From the NCBI GenBank assembly GCA_900550165.1, contig URQY01000002.1:1-64000 (forward strand): 64,000 bases of DNA, in the 5' to 3' direction. Source of the DNA: an uncultured Eubacteriales bacterium. GTDB lineage: Bacteria; Bacillota; Clostridia; Oscillospirales; Oscillospiraceae. A program made the translations under genes and the position numbers. Positions 23,275-32,002 of the stretch are shown here, piece after piece. Position 1 is the stretch's first letter, and each line of letters opens with the position of its first letter. The notes beneath the pieces were generated by a model. That model worked only from the letters and a program-made list of their open reading frames with translations. It did no database searches and was not told the origin of the DNA.

Positions 23275-24534
23275 ATGCCTGCTATTATCAATTTCATGCA
23301 GCAGACCGGCTTCTATATGTTTGGTCAGGAGGGCAACTGGAAATGCCTCATCATGATCGGCATTTCCTTCGCGCTGCTGTATCTGGCCATCGTGAAGGGC
23401 TTTGAGCCGCTGCTGCTCCTGCCCATCGCGTTCGGTATGCTGTGCACCAACCTTCCCGGTGCGGATATGTTCCACGAGATCTTATTCGCCGGAGGACACG
23501 TCCATTGGGACCTCTTCGGAGGGGCGCCCATCACGCAGGAATTCCTGACAGAGATGTCGGAGGCCGGCGTTGCCGATGCGGTGCTTGCTCCGTGGGCGGT
23601 CGGCAGCACCGTGAGCCTCGGCCTGCTCGACGTCCTCTACCTCGGCGTTAAGCTCGGTATCTACCCCTGCCTGATCTTCATGGGCGTCGGCACGATGACA
23701 GACTTCGGCCCCCTGATCGCCAACCCCAAGTCCCTGCTGCTCGGCGCTGCCGCTCAGCTCGGTATCTTCATGACCTATGTCGGCACCCAGTTCATGGGCT
23801 TCACCTATCAGCAGTCTGCCTCCATCGGTATCATCGGCGGCGCTGACGGCCCGACCGCGATCTTCGTCACCTCCCGTCTCGCCCCCGAGCTGCTCGGTCC
23901 TATCGCCGTTGCCGCTTACTCTTACATGGCGCTCGTTCCGGTCATCCAGCCCCCCATCATGAAGGCGCTGACCACCAAGGAAGAGCGCAAGATCGTGATG
24001 CGCCCGCTGCGTCAGGTCAGCAAGCGCGAGAAGATCATCTTCCCCATCATGATCACCGTGTTCGTGGCGCTGCTCGTTCCCTCTGCCGCTCCTCTGATCG
24101 CGTGCCTGATGCTCGGTAACCTGTTCAAGGAGTCCGGCGTTGTGGATCGTCTGCAGAAGACCGCCGGTAACGAGCTGATGAACATCGTCACCATCTTCCT
24201 CGGCTTCACCGTCGGTGCTACCGCCACCGCCACCACCTTCCTTTCCGTTCAGACCCTTGAGATCATGGCAATGGGTATCGTCGCGTTCGGTTTCGGCACC
24301 GCGGGCGGCGTGCTGCTGGCCAAGCTCATGAACCTGTTCCTGAAGGAAAAGATCAACCCGCTGATCGGCTCCGCCGGCGTTTCCGCCGTCCCGATGGCCG
24401 CGCGTGTTTCCCAGGTCGTCGGCCAGAAGGAGAACCCCGCGAACTTCCTGCTCATGCACGCCATGGGCCCGAACGTTGCAGGTGTTATCGGTTCCGCTAT
24501 CGCCGCAGGCGTCCTGATGTCCCTGTTCGGCTAA
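23275..24534 (+). CDS. gcdB: Glutaconyl-CoA decarboxylase beta subunit (sodium pump)
   Basis: 419 residues, about ten membrane helices. It decarboxylates carboxybiotin and exports sodium ions, conserving the energy of glutaconyl-CoA decarboxylation. IGIIGGADGPTAIFVTSRLAPELLGPIAVAAYSYMAL is the conserved region IIIa with the ion-binding Asp in GADGPT (quoted here in two parts: GIIGGADGPTAIF and LLGPIAVAAYSYM). GTAGGVLLAKLMNLF and MHAMGPNVAGVIGSA are further OadB-family blocks. It is the last gene before a strong terminator. Confidence 0.95.
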   Translation: MPAIINFMQQTGFYMFGQEGNWKCLIMIGISFALLYLAIVKGFEPLLLLPIAFGMLCTNLPGADMFHEILFAGGHVHWDLFGGAPITQEFLTEMSEAGVADAVLAPWAVGSTVSLGLLDVLYLGVKLGIYPCLIFMGVGTMTDFGPLIANPKSLLLGAAAQLGIFMTYVGTQFMGFTYQQSASIGIIGGADGPTAIFVTSRLAPELLGPIAVAAYSYMALVPVIQPPIMKALTTKEERKIVMRPLRQVSKREKIIFPIMITVFVALLVPSAAPLIACLMLGNLFKESGVVDRLQKTAGNELMNIVTIFLGFTVGATATATTFLSVQTLEIMAMGIVAFGFGTAGGVLLAKLMNLFLKEKINPLIGSAGVSAVPMAARVSQVVGQKENPANFLLMHAMGPNVAGVIGSAIAAGVLMSLFG

Positions 24535-24550
24535 TTCGGCTGATAAAAGA

Positions 24551-24582
24551 AAGAGAGCACCCGTATGGGTGCTCTCTTTTTG
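24551..24582 (+). terminator. Terminator after gcdB
   Basis: AAGAGAGCACCC (24551-24562) pairs with GGGTGCTCTCTT (24567-24578) and runs into TTTTT. Confidence 0.9.
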
Positions 24583-24808
24583 TATTTATAGGGTGCGCCT
24601 GATTTTCCGGCTCGACATAAAGGAAATTTAGCGCTTATATGTTTCCCTGCGTGAACAGGGGGATAAACAGCATAAGGGAAGGATTTTTGCCGGGGGGAGG
24701 GAAAATCATCTTCTTTGAATTTTCGAGGGGGAAAGCGCGCTTCTGAGCTTCCAATAGACTGCCGCGTTGAAGTATTGCTTGCCTGCATGAAACGCCGGGT
24801 GCAGCAAA

Positions 24809-24844
24809 GGCGGGATATCTCTTTTGCAAAAGAGATATCCCGCC
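24809..24844. repeat. Perfect 36-base palindrome, probable terminator of the NSS transporter gene
   Basis: GGCGGGATATCTCTTTT (24809-24825) is followed by GC and its exact complement to 24844. It lies 63 bases past the stop of the minus-strand transporter, so it may terminate that transcript, although the T run after it is short. Confidence 0.75.
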
Positions 24845-24907
24845 CTGATCTGTATTCCTATGGGACACAGCAAACAGGATGCAGCGTCCGTGACTGCGAA
24901 GTGTGAG

Positions 24908-26272
24908 TTACATCGAGATCCAGCCAAATGCGTTGGCGATAGAACTGATGAGGATGATCGCGGCGAAGAACGGGCACAGGAAGCGGATCATAGCGTTGAA
25001 AATCTTTCTTCTGCGGAAGGGTGCACCGTTCAGCATGACCTCGTCTGCGATGCGGTCGACACCGATCACGCGGGAGACGAGGATGCAGCTTGCGATGGCT
25101 GCAATGGGCATCATCACGGAATTGGTCAGGAAGTCGAAAAAGTCCAAAAACTGCATCCCAAGAACCGTGACATTGGCCAGCGGGCCATAGCCGAGGCTCG
25201 ACAGACTGCCGAGGAGGACCATGGAGACACCCATGATGCTCGTAGACTTCCTGCGGCTCCAATGCAGCTCATCCTGCAGGGTGGAAACGGCGCTTTCCGT
25301 CAGCGCGATGGAACTTGTCAGCGCAGCAAACAGCACCAGCAGGAAAAAGGCAATGCCAATCACAGTACCAAGTCCCATGGAGTCGAAAACCTTCGGAATG
25401 GTGATGAACATCAGCGAGGGGCCGGCCTTCAGCGCGCTGGGATCTCCGCTGGAAAAAGCAAACACCGCAGGGATGATCATCAGGCCGGCCATGATGGCGA
25501 TCGCCGTGTCAAAAATTTCCACATTGCGCGTCGATTCCTCAATGGAAACGTCCTTTTTCATGTAGGAGCCAAAGGTGATGAGAATGCCCATGGCGATGGA
25601 CAGGGAGTAGAACATCTGCCCCATGGCGGAGACGACCGTCATCCAAGAGAAATTCTCAAGATTGGGCACGAGGAAGTACTTGACGCCCTCCATCGCACCG
25701 GGACGCGTCACGGAGTAGACAGCGATGATCAGCGACAGCACCACGAGAATGGGCATCATGATCTTGGACACGCGCTCGATCCCGTTTTCCACGCCGGCGA
25801 AGATGATAGCCAGCGTCATGGCTGTGAAAATCAAGAAGCAGAGCTCCGAGGAAACACCGTTGGAAATGAAAGCGGAGAAATAGCCATCCTCAGCGACCAG
25901 ATGAGCCTTGCCAATCAGGTACTCTGCCAGATATTTGATGACCCAGCCGCCGATCACGGAGTAATAGGGGACGATCAAAATGGGAATGATGGCATTGATC
26001 CAGCCGCCCGCACGCAGCGTGGGTTTATTGCTGAAGGATTTATAAGCGCCAACCGGACTCTTGCCGGTCATGCGGCCAATGGAGGTTTCGGCAATGATCA
26101 TCGTATAGCCGAAGGTCATTGCCAGAATGATGTAAATCAAAAGGAAAATGGCACCGCCATATTTAGCGGCCAGATAGGGAAAGCGCCAGATGTTTCCGAG
26201 GCCTACGGATGCGCCCGCAGCCGATAGGACAAAGCCGATCTTACCGGAAAAGGAACCTCTTTTGTGATCCAT
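24908..26272 (-). CDS. NSS/SNF-family sodium-dependent transporter (amino acid symporter-like)
   Basis: 454 residues, 11-12 membrane helices. GASVGLGNIWRFPYLAAKYGG is the unwound TM1 motif that binds sodium and substrate in bacterial NSS proteins such as LeuT/MhsT relatives. Substrate is unknown; amino acids are typical. The open frame extends to 26494, but the ATG at 26272 starts MDHKRGSFSGKIGF, as in family members, and is preceded by AGAGGAGA. A promoter lies at 26310-26338. It points toward the glutamate operon and could supply amino acids or other sodium-coupled substrates, using the gradient built by GcdB (inference). Confidence 0.9.
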   Translation of the reverse strand: MDHKRGSFSGKIGFVLSAAGASVGLGNIWRFPYLAAKYGGAIFLLIYIILAMTFGYTMIIAETSIGRMTGKSPVGAYKSFSNKPTLRAGGWINAIIPILIVPYYSVIGGWVIKYLAEYLIGKAHLVAEDGYFSAFISNGVSSELCFLIFTAMTLAIIFAGVENGIERVSKIMMPILVVLSLIIAVYSVTRPGAMEGVKYFLVPNLENFSWMTVVSAMGQMFYSLSIAMGILITFGSYMKKDVSIEESTRNVEIFDTAIAIMAGLMIIPAVFAFSSGDPSALKAGPSLMFITIPKVFDSMGLGTVIGIAFFLLVLFAALTSSIALTESAVSTLQDELHWSRRKSTSIMGVSMVLLGSLSSLGYGPLANVTVLGMQFLDFFDFLTNSVMMPIAAIASCILVSRVIGVDRIADEVMLNGAPFRRRKIFNAMIRFLCPFFAAIILISSIANAFGWISM

Positions 26273-26309
26273 GAAGAATCTCCTCTCTTTATGCAGCGTA
26301 CAATTATTT

Positions 26310-26338
26310 ACTATATCATAGAAGGAGAATGAAAACAA
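26310..26338 (-). promoter_or_regulatory. Promoter of the NSS transporter
   Basis: On the minus strand TTGTTT, 17-base spacer, TATAGT; plus-strand coordinates 26333-26338 and 26310-26315. Confidence 0.6.
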
Positions 26339-26396
26339 TCCTAAATCCGGAGAAAAGGATGCAATTTGTCGTTGACGGCGCACTGCGCTGCGAAAC

Positions 26397-26430
26397 AAAA
26401 AGGAAGACTCTCGTAAGAGTCTTCCTTTTT
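26397..26430. terminator. Bidirectional terminator at the end of the opp operon
   Basis: AAAAAGGAAGACTCT and its complement around a CGTA loop, with A runs on one side and T runs on the other. It terminates the minus-strand opp operon (last gene ends at 26436). Confidence 0.85.
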
Positions 26431-26435
26431 CTGTG

Positions 26436-26735
26436 TTAAGACCATAGTGCCTGCATCGCAAGGATGGCCAGCGCGCCGGCGATGAGAAAAACACCGCCGA
26501 TCAGAAGGCCGGCCTTCAGCGCGCCGCCGATGGCGGTATTGCGCTCCTCGCGGCTCAGCTCGCCGCTCGTGTCCCACGGGCGGTCATTCGCCGCGGGAGC
26601 ATCGGGCTCACGGAAGTCCGCGCGGTCGCGGCGCTTGCGGATGCGGGGGATGAGCATCGGCTGCGGCTCAATGCCGCTCATGTCGGCAACGGTGCGGCCG
26701 TCGTCATCCTCGTAGATACGCTCGTTTCGCCTCAT
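26436..26735 (-). CDS. Small single-pass membrane protein, unknown
   Basis: 99 residues. Charged N-terminal 70 residues (MRRNERIYEDDDGRTVADMS) with a run of basic residues, then one C-terminal membrane helix (LLIGGVFLIAGALAILAMQA). Its ATG overlaps the oppF stop (ATGA), so it is translated with the peptide transporter, but no function is recognised. The hydrophilic part may be cytoplasmic. Confidence 0.75.
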   Translation of the reverse strand: MRRNERIYEDDDGRTVADMSGIEPQPMLIPRIRKRRDRADFREPDAPAANDRPWDTSGELSREERNTAIGGALKAGLLIGGVFLIAGALAILAMQALWS

Positions 26736-27763
26736 TTATCGTAGAGGTGGCAGCACACGAAGTGGCCCGGCTCGATCTCGCGCTGGACGGGGGCTTCTTC
26801 CTCACAGCACTTCATGCAGTTCGCGCAGCGGGTGTGGAACTTGCAGCCCTTGGGCGGGTTGGCGGGGGAGGGGATGGAGCCTTCGAGCACGATACGCTTC
26901 ATCTTCACCGTCGGGTCGGGGACGGGGATAGCGGAGAAGAGCGCCTTCGTGTAGGGGTGGAGCGGATTGCGGAAGATATCTTCCTTCGCGCCGTATTCGA
27001 CAAGGTTGCCGAGGTACATGACGCCGACAGTGTCGGAGATGTGTTCCACAACGGATAAATCGTGGCTGATGAAGAGGTAGGTCAGCTTGTACTGGTCCTG
27101 CAGCTCATTCAGCAGGTTGATGATCTGCGCCTGAATGGACACGTCGAGCGCGGAGACCGGCTCATCGCAGACGATGAATTCGGGATTGAGCGCGAGCGCA
27201 CGCGCAATGCAGATACGCTGGCGTTGACCGCCGGAGAACTCGTGCGGATAGCGGTCCTTGTGGAAGGGCTGGAGACCGCAGTTGTCCATGACCTGATCGA
27301 TGTAGTCGTTGAATTCATCCTTCGGCACAAGGTTGTGCTCGCGCACGGCTTCACCGATGATCTCGCCGACCGGCATACGCGGGGAGAGCGAGGAGAACGG
27401 GTCCTGGAAGATGATCTGCATCTTTGTGCGCAGGGCGCGCAGCTCCTTGTGGGAGAGATCGTAGACCTCCTGCCCGTTGAAGAGGACCTGACCGGCGGTC
27501 TTGGAGTCGTACAGGCGGAGAATGGTGCGGCCCGTGGTGGTCTTGCCGCAGCCCGACTCGCCGACGAGACCCATCGTCGTGCCGCGCTTTAAGTTGAAGG
27601 TGACACCGTCGACGGCCTTGACATAGCCGACCGTGTGAGCGATCATGCCGCTCTTGATGGGGAAGTACTTCTTCAGGTGGTTGACCTGAAGAATGTACTG
27701 CGGGTCATACTCCACGGGGGTGAAATTGGGGTCCTGGAACGGATTGTCCTTGTGTTCAGCCAT
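26732..27763 (-). CDS. oppF: Oligopeptide ABC transporter ATP-binding protein OppF-like
   Basis: 343 residues. Walker A GESGCGKTTTGRTILRL, signature FSGGQRQRICIARALALNP, Walker B FIVCDEPVSALDVS, and the C-terminal oligopeptide domain with Cys residues (GCKFHTRCANCMKCC). It energises peptide import together with OppD. The next gene upstream is oppD, 2 bases away. Whether the substrate is di- or oligopeptides cannot be told. Confidence 0.93.
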   Translation of the reverse strand: MAEHKDNPFQDPNFTPVEYDPQYILQVNHLKKYFPIKSGMIAHTVGYVKAVDGVTFNLKRGTTMGLVGESGCGKTTTGRTILRLYDSKTAGQVLFNGQEVYDLSHKELRALRTKMQIIFQDPFSSLSPRMPVGEIIGEAVREHNLVPKDEFNDYIDQVMDNCGLQPFHKDRYPHEFSGGQRQRICIARALALNPEFIVCDEPVSALDVSIQAQIINLLNELQDQYKLTYLFISHDLSVVEHISDTVGVMYLGNLVEYGAKEDIFRNPLHPYTKALFSAIPVPDPTVKMKRIVLEGSIPSPANPPKGCKFHTRCANCMKCCEEEAPVQREIEPGHFVCCHLYDK

Positions 27764-27765
27764 CT

Positions 27766-28923
27766 TTATTCACCCTCCTTGCTCATATTTTCGGGATAGT
27801 AACGGTAGCAGCTCACCTTATGCGTCGGGGAGAGGGAGATCTCATGCGGATAAGCGCCCTCGCAGCCGTTCACGCACATCTCGCAGCGGTCCTTGAAGTA
27901 GCAGTAGTTCGGCATATTGATGGGGTTGGGGACCTTGCCGGGGATGGAGTAGAGCTTGTCGACCTGCTTGCCGACGACCGGCTTGGAGGCCATCAGGCCG
28001 ATGGTGTAGGGATGCGCGGGGTGGGCGAAGATCTCCTCCGCCGTACCCTGCTCGACGATGCGGCCGGCGTACATGACGACCACGTAGTCCGCCATCTCCG
28101 CGATGACGCCGAGGTCATGCGTGATGAACATGATGGAGGAATTGATGCGGTCCTTCAGGTTGCGCAGCAGGTCGAGAATCTGCGCCTGGATGGTCACGTC
28201 GAGCGCCGTGGTGGGCTCGTCGGCGATGATGAGCTTGGGGCTGCACGCGAGCGCCATGGCGATCATGACACGCTGGCGCATACCGCCGGAGAGCTCGTGC
28301 GGGAACATCTTGTAGACGCCCTCGCTGTTGGCAATGCCGACCATTTCGAGCAGCTTGATGGTGCGCTCCTTGATCTGCTCCTTGTCATGGCCCTCTTCAT
28401 TGTGCAGGGCGATGACCTCATCGACCTGGTCGCCGATGCGGAAGACGGGGTTCAGCGCGGTCATCGGCTCCTGGAAGATCATGGAGATGAAGTTGCCGCG
28501 CAGATGCTGCATGACACTGTCCGGGGCCTTCGTCACGTCGTAAGCCTTGTCGCCGAGATTCAGGCGGATCTCGCCTTCCACGACCTGACCCTGCGGACGC
28601 TGCAAAAGCTGCATGATCGAAAGGCTCGTCACGGATTTGCCGCAGCCCGACTCGCCCACAACGCCCACCGTCTTGCCGATGGGGACATTGAAGGAGATGC
28701 CGTCTACGGAGTGCACCGTGCCGACATCGGTGAAGAAGTAGGTGTGCAGATTGTCGATCTCAAGGACGTTGGCACGGTCCTTCATCTGCGTCAGATACTC
28801 GCTCTCGGGCACATTCTTGCGCTTGTGCTGCTTTTCGAGCTGATTGGTGATCTTGCGGTTTGCTTTGGAAATACGGCGTGATTCCTTTGCGGAAAGATAG
28901 CCGTCGTTGTTCTTTTTCGCCAT
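27766..28923 (-). CDS. oppD: Oligopeptide ABC transporter ATP-binding protein OppD-like
   Basis: 385 residues. It has an unusual basic N-terminal extension of about 50 residues (MAKKNNDGYLSAKESRRISK) before the ABC domain. Walker A GESGCGKSVTSLSIMQLL, signature LSGGMRQRVMIAMALAC, Walker B LIIADEPTTALDVT and C-terminal Cys cluster (NYCYFKDRCEMCVNGC). It pairs with OppF. The extension makes it about 50 residues longer than common OppD proteins; its role is unknown. Confidence 0.93.
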   Translation of the reverse strand: MAKKNNDGYLSAKESRRISKANRKITNQLEKQHKRKNVPESEYLTQMKDRANVLEIDNLHTYFFTDVGTVHSVDGISFNVPIGKTVGVVGESGCGKSVTSLSIMQLLQRPQGQVVEGEIRLNLGDKAYDVTKAPDSVMQHLRGNFISMIFQEPMTALNPVFRIGDQVDEVIALHNEEGHDKEQIKERTIKLLEMVGIANSEGVYKMFPHELSGGMRQRVMIAMALACSPKLIIADEPTTALDVTIQAQILDLLRNLKDRINSSIMFITHDLGVIAEMADYVVVMYAGRIVEQGTAEEIFAHPAHPYTIGLMASKPVVGKQVDKLYSIPGKVPNPINMPNYCYFKDRCEMCVNGCEGAYPHEISLSPTHKVSCYRYYPENMSKEGE

Positions 28924-28942
28924 TTTCTGATGCCCTCCTTCC

Positions 28943-30811
28943 TTAACGCTTCATCTTCGGGTCGAACGCATCGCGCAGACCGTCGCCGACGAGGTTGAAG
29001 GCGAGAACGGTGAGCAGAAGCAGCAGGCCCGCGGGGATCCAGATGAACCAGTAGGTCGTCAGCACGTGGGTGTTGTTGACGTCGTTGATGATGTTGCCCC
29101 AGGAGGCGAACGGGAACTTGACGCCGAGACCCAGGAAGCTGAGCGTGGCCTCCGTGATAATGACGGAGCCGAGGCCCATCGTGCAGTTGACGATCAGCTG
29201 GGGAATGACATTGGGGATGAGGTGCTTGAAGATGCGGCTCCTGACGCTGATGCCGCAGGCCTCGGTAGCGGTCATGAACTCCTGCTCGCGCAGCGACAGG
29301 ATCTGACCGCGGACAAGACGGGCGATACCCGCCCAGCCGAGGATACCGAGAATGAGCATCAGGTATATGAGTCGCTTGCCGGGCTCCACGCGCTGCTGGT
29401 CCATGGCTGCGCCGAGGATCAGGATGATGGGCATGGAGGGAATGCAGTAGAAGATATCGACCAGACGCATGATGAGGTTGTCGATCCAGCCGCCGAAGTA
29501 ACCGGCGATACCGCCGAGGATGACGCCGAGCACGGTCTCGATGATGATGACGATAAAGCCGATCATCAGGGACACGCGACCGCCGTACATCAGGCGCGTG
29601 AGCATATCCATGCCGTACTTATCCGTGCCGAGCCAGTGCTTGGCACTGGGGGAGCTGTAGGAGTCGTACTGGCGGGAGGTCTGCTGCTGGCGGATGATCC
29701 AGTTGGCATGATTCTGGCTGCGCTCAATGGTGTACTCCGCCGTTGCGCTGGAGACCGTGCCGTCCTCCTCGGGCAGGCCGTCGTCCATGGCGCCGATCCC
29801 GGCCTCCTCGCCGTCCGTGACAGCGTCGGTCTCATCGTCAAGGATGAGAGACTCGTCGGTGTAGGTGAACTTGGTCTCACCGGCGGCGATGGTGTCGATC
29901 AACTTTTCCTTAAAGTCGCGGGAGAGGAAGATATCGGGCATAATGGCCTGCACGATGTAGCGGCTGATGTAGGCGACCTCCTTGTCGCCCTGCAGCACGC
30001 CGCCGTCTTCGTCAATGGTGTACGCAATGCCGTCGACCGTGAAGGTCTTGGCGGCGGGAGCGCCGGGCTCGACGGGCTCTGCGGTATCGGCGGGCGCATC
30101 GTCGGTGGCGCCGGTCGCTTCGGAGGCGCCGGCAGTCTCCTGCGCGGCCTCGTTCTCGAGCTCCTGCTCGAGCGCGGCGTGGGATCTGAGCGCGGCATAG
30201 ACGAACTCAAAGCTCAGCGCCTGCCCCTCGGTCGAGGAGCTGACGACGTCCTTGTACGCGATGCCGACGACCTTGCCGCCGGAGGAGACGGAGTAGAAAT
30301 CCGTGCCCTCGGGCGTGAGGGTGTAGCTGTTGCCGCCATAGGAGAAGGTCTCACTGCTCTTCTGGATGGCGAGCATGGTCTGCGCCTGCACGGGCGAACC
30401 GAACAGGGCGGAGTCCTTGGCCATGTAGCGGAAATCGCTGTTTTCCGTCACAACGGCGAACTCCTTGTTGATCTGGTCGTCGCGGTAGAAGAATTCATCC
30501 TCGCCGTAAGGGGAGAGGAGACCGCCGATGAACGAAAAGACGAACATGAAAATGAGGATGCTCAGGCCGACGACCGCGAGGCGGTTGCGGAAAAAGCGCT
30601 TGGCGACGAGCGCACCCGGAGAGAGGACCTTGACGCGGCGGTCATCGTTGAGGGAATAGTGTTCCCCATTGCTGCCGGAGGGGGTATTGTCCTGCTTAGC
30701 GTACTTGTCCTGATTGTCATCCGTCGCGCGCTTGGCGGCGTTCTCCGCCATACCGGAAGCGTGGAAAGGCTTCCGGTTATCCCGGTTTTTATCGTAATCA
30801 AAAACGCTCAT
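28943..30811 (-). CDS. oppC: Oligopeptide ABC transporter permease OppC-like, with large extracytoplasmic insertion
   Basis: 622 residues, about twice the normal OppC size (around 300). Residues 1-75 are a polar cytoplasmic extension, helix 1 is at about 78-100, and the usual core resumes at HWLGTDKYGMDMLTRLMYGG (about 392 onward), followed by the permease helices and the EAA loop region (ACGISVRSRIFKHLIPNV). Between them, about 110-388, is an acidic insertion facing the outside. It contains two similar units: FSYGGNSYTLTPEG...VVGIAYKDVV and FTVDGIAYTIDEDG...EVAYISRYIV, plus an Ala/Pro/Glu-rich linker. The membrane core appears intact. The insertion might assist substrate capture; this is inference. 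Confidence 0.9.
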   Translation of the reverse strand: MSVFDYDKNRDNRKPFHASGMAENAAKRATDDNQDKYAKQDNTPSGSNGEHYSLNDDRRVKVLSPGALVAKRFFRNRLAVVGLSILIFMFVFSFIGGLLSPYGEDEFFYRDDQINKEFAVVTENSDFRYMAKDSALFGSPVQAQTMLAIQKSSETFSYGGNSYTLTPEGTDFYSVSSGGKVVGIAYKDVVSSSTEGQALSFEFVYAALRSHAALEQELENEAAQETAGASEATGATDDAPADTAEPVEPGAPAAKTFTVDGIAYTIDEDGGVLQGDKEVAYISRYIVQAIMPDIFLSRDFKEKLIDTIAAGETKFTYTDESLILDDETDAVTDGEEAGIGAMDDGLPEEDGTVSSATAEYTIERSQNHANWIIRQQQTSRQYDSYSSPSAKHWLGTDKYGMDMLTRLMYGGRVSLMIGFIVIIIETVLGVILGGIAGYFGGWIDNLIMRLVDIFYCIPSMPIILILGAAMDQQRVEPGKRLIYLMLILGILGWAGIARLVRGQILSLREQEFMTATEACGISVRSRIFKHLIPNVIPQLIVNCTMGLGSVIITEATLSFLGLGVKFPFASWGNIINDVNNTHVLTTYWFIWIPAGLLLLLTVLAFNLVGDGLRDAFDPKMKR

Positions 30812-30826
30812 GATCTTCCCCCTTTC

Positions 30827-31813
30827 TTAAGCGATGCGCACGCGCGGGTCGACCACGGCGTACAGAATGTCGGAGATGAGGTTACCGAGCAGCGTCAGCA
30901 CCGACAGGAACACGAGATAAAACATGGAGAACGGGATATCGCCGCCGACCATCGCCTGATAAGAGGTGTAGCCGATGCCGGGGATGGCGAAGAGGGTCTC
31001 CGTGATCAGCGCGCCGGAGAACAGACCCGGCAGGCTGCCGCCGATGATGGTGACCAGCGGGATCAGCGTGTTGCGGAAGGCGTGGTGATAGACGACCTTC
31101 TTTTCGGAAAGACCCTTGGCGCGTGCGGTGCGGATATAGTCCGCGTTGAGCACCTCGAGCATATTCGTGCGGGTGTAGCGCATGAGAGAACCCGTGCTGA
31201 TGACGACCAGCGTGATGATCGGCAGCACAAGATGGTTCGCCTTATCCATGACCTGGCCCCACGCGCTGAGCTGGTTGTAGTTGCGCCCCACGAGGCCGAA
31301 CAGGTCAAACCAGCCGAGCTTGACGGAGAAGACGAGCTTTAAGAGCGATGCGAAGAAGAACGTCGGCAGCGAGATACCGGCCAGCGCGATGATAGAGATC
31401 GTGTAGTCGGCCTTGCTGTACTGCTTCGTCGCGGCGATGACGCCGAGGGGGACGGCGATGAGGATCTCGAGGATGAAGGCGATGCCGCCCATCACGAAGG
31501 AGAGCCACACGCAGTCGTTGAACTTTTCAAGCACCGGCACGGTGTAGAGCCAGCTGTCGCCGAACTCGCCGCGGATGGCGGTGCCGAGCCAGGAGAAGTA
31601 ACCGGGAATGATGCTCTTGTCCATGTTGTACATGGCGTTGAGCTGCGCCATCCACTCGTCAAAGCTCTTCGAGCCCGGCTGCATGGACTTCTGGCGCGCC
31701 ATGTTCTCGATGAACGAGGAGGGCAGGCAGCGCATCAGCGCATAGATAATGAATCCCACAAAGAAGAGGATCACAATGGAAATCAAAATTCGTTTTACTA
31801 TGTATTTTCGCAA
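30827..31813 (-). CDS. oppB: Oligopeptide ABC transporter permease OppB-like
   Basis: 328 residues, normal for OppB. N-terminal LRKYIVKRILISIVILF membrane helix and the EAA-type loop YIRTARAKGLSEKKVVYHHAFRN. It starts with TTG at 31813, eight bases after a GGAGGT ribosome-binding site. It forms the membrane channel with OppC. It is separated from oppA by 189 bases that hold a hairpin. Confidence 0.92.
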   Translation of the reverse strand: MRKYIVKRILISIVILFFVGFIIYALMRCLPSSFIENMARQKSMQPGSKSFDEWMAQLNAMYNMDKSIIPGYFSWLGTAIRGEFGDSWLYTVPVLEKFNDCVWLSFVMGGIAFILEILIAVPLGVIAATKQYSKADYTISIIALAGISLPTFFFASLLKLVFSVKLGWFDLFGLVGRNYNQLSAWGQVMDKANHLVLPIITLVVISTGSLMRYTRTNMLEVLNADYIRTARAKGLSEKKVVYHHAFRNTLIPLVTIIGGSLPGLFSGALITETLFAIPGIGYTSYQAMVGGDIPFSMFYLVFLSVLTLLGNLISDILYAVVDPRVRIA

Positions 31814-31924
31814 GCAAATTACCTCCGTTCTGATGTGCTGCTCTCATTTGCTATCTCTCTCATATCCTGCTGCACATCAAGCGGCGCTCCTGCGGTCAGA
31901 AGCGCTCCTTGCCGCGCAGTCGGG

Positions 31925-31958
31925 GCAGCCCGACGGCCGGTGAAGACCGCCGGGCTGC
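31925..31958 (-). repeat. Hairpin in the oppA-oppB gap
   Basis: GCAGCCCG (31925-31932) and CGGGCTGC (31951-31958), with further pairing inward. There is no T run, so it probably protects or partly terminates the oppA message rather than ending it. The rest of the 31814-32002 gap holds no gene that I can support. Confidence 0.6.
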
Positions 31959-32002
31959 TCGTGTGGTTCAGGTCATGGACCCGAAAGAAGGCCGGTGGGA
32001 AA

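Larger units (their letters stand above)
24535..24907. other. Intergenic between gcdB and the convergent NSS transporter
   Basis: It holds the gcdB terminator and the 36-base palindrome described separately. Between them (24583-24808) no coding sequence, promoter or RNA gene is convincing; short open frames here lack ribosome-binding sites. Confidence 0.65.

Noticed and set aside
24824..26227. 467-codon plus-strand open frame opposite the NSS transporter
   Set aside because: Antisense to a well-defined transporter; rich in His/Gln/Asp as expected for the complement of membrane helices.
29066..31342. 758-codon plus-strand open frame opposite oppC/oppB
   Set aside because: Spans two real genes on the other strand and their gap; codon pattern is a shadow.
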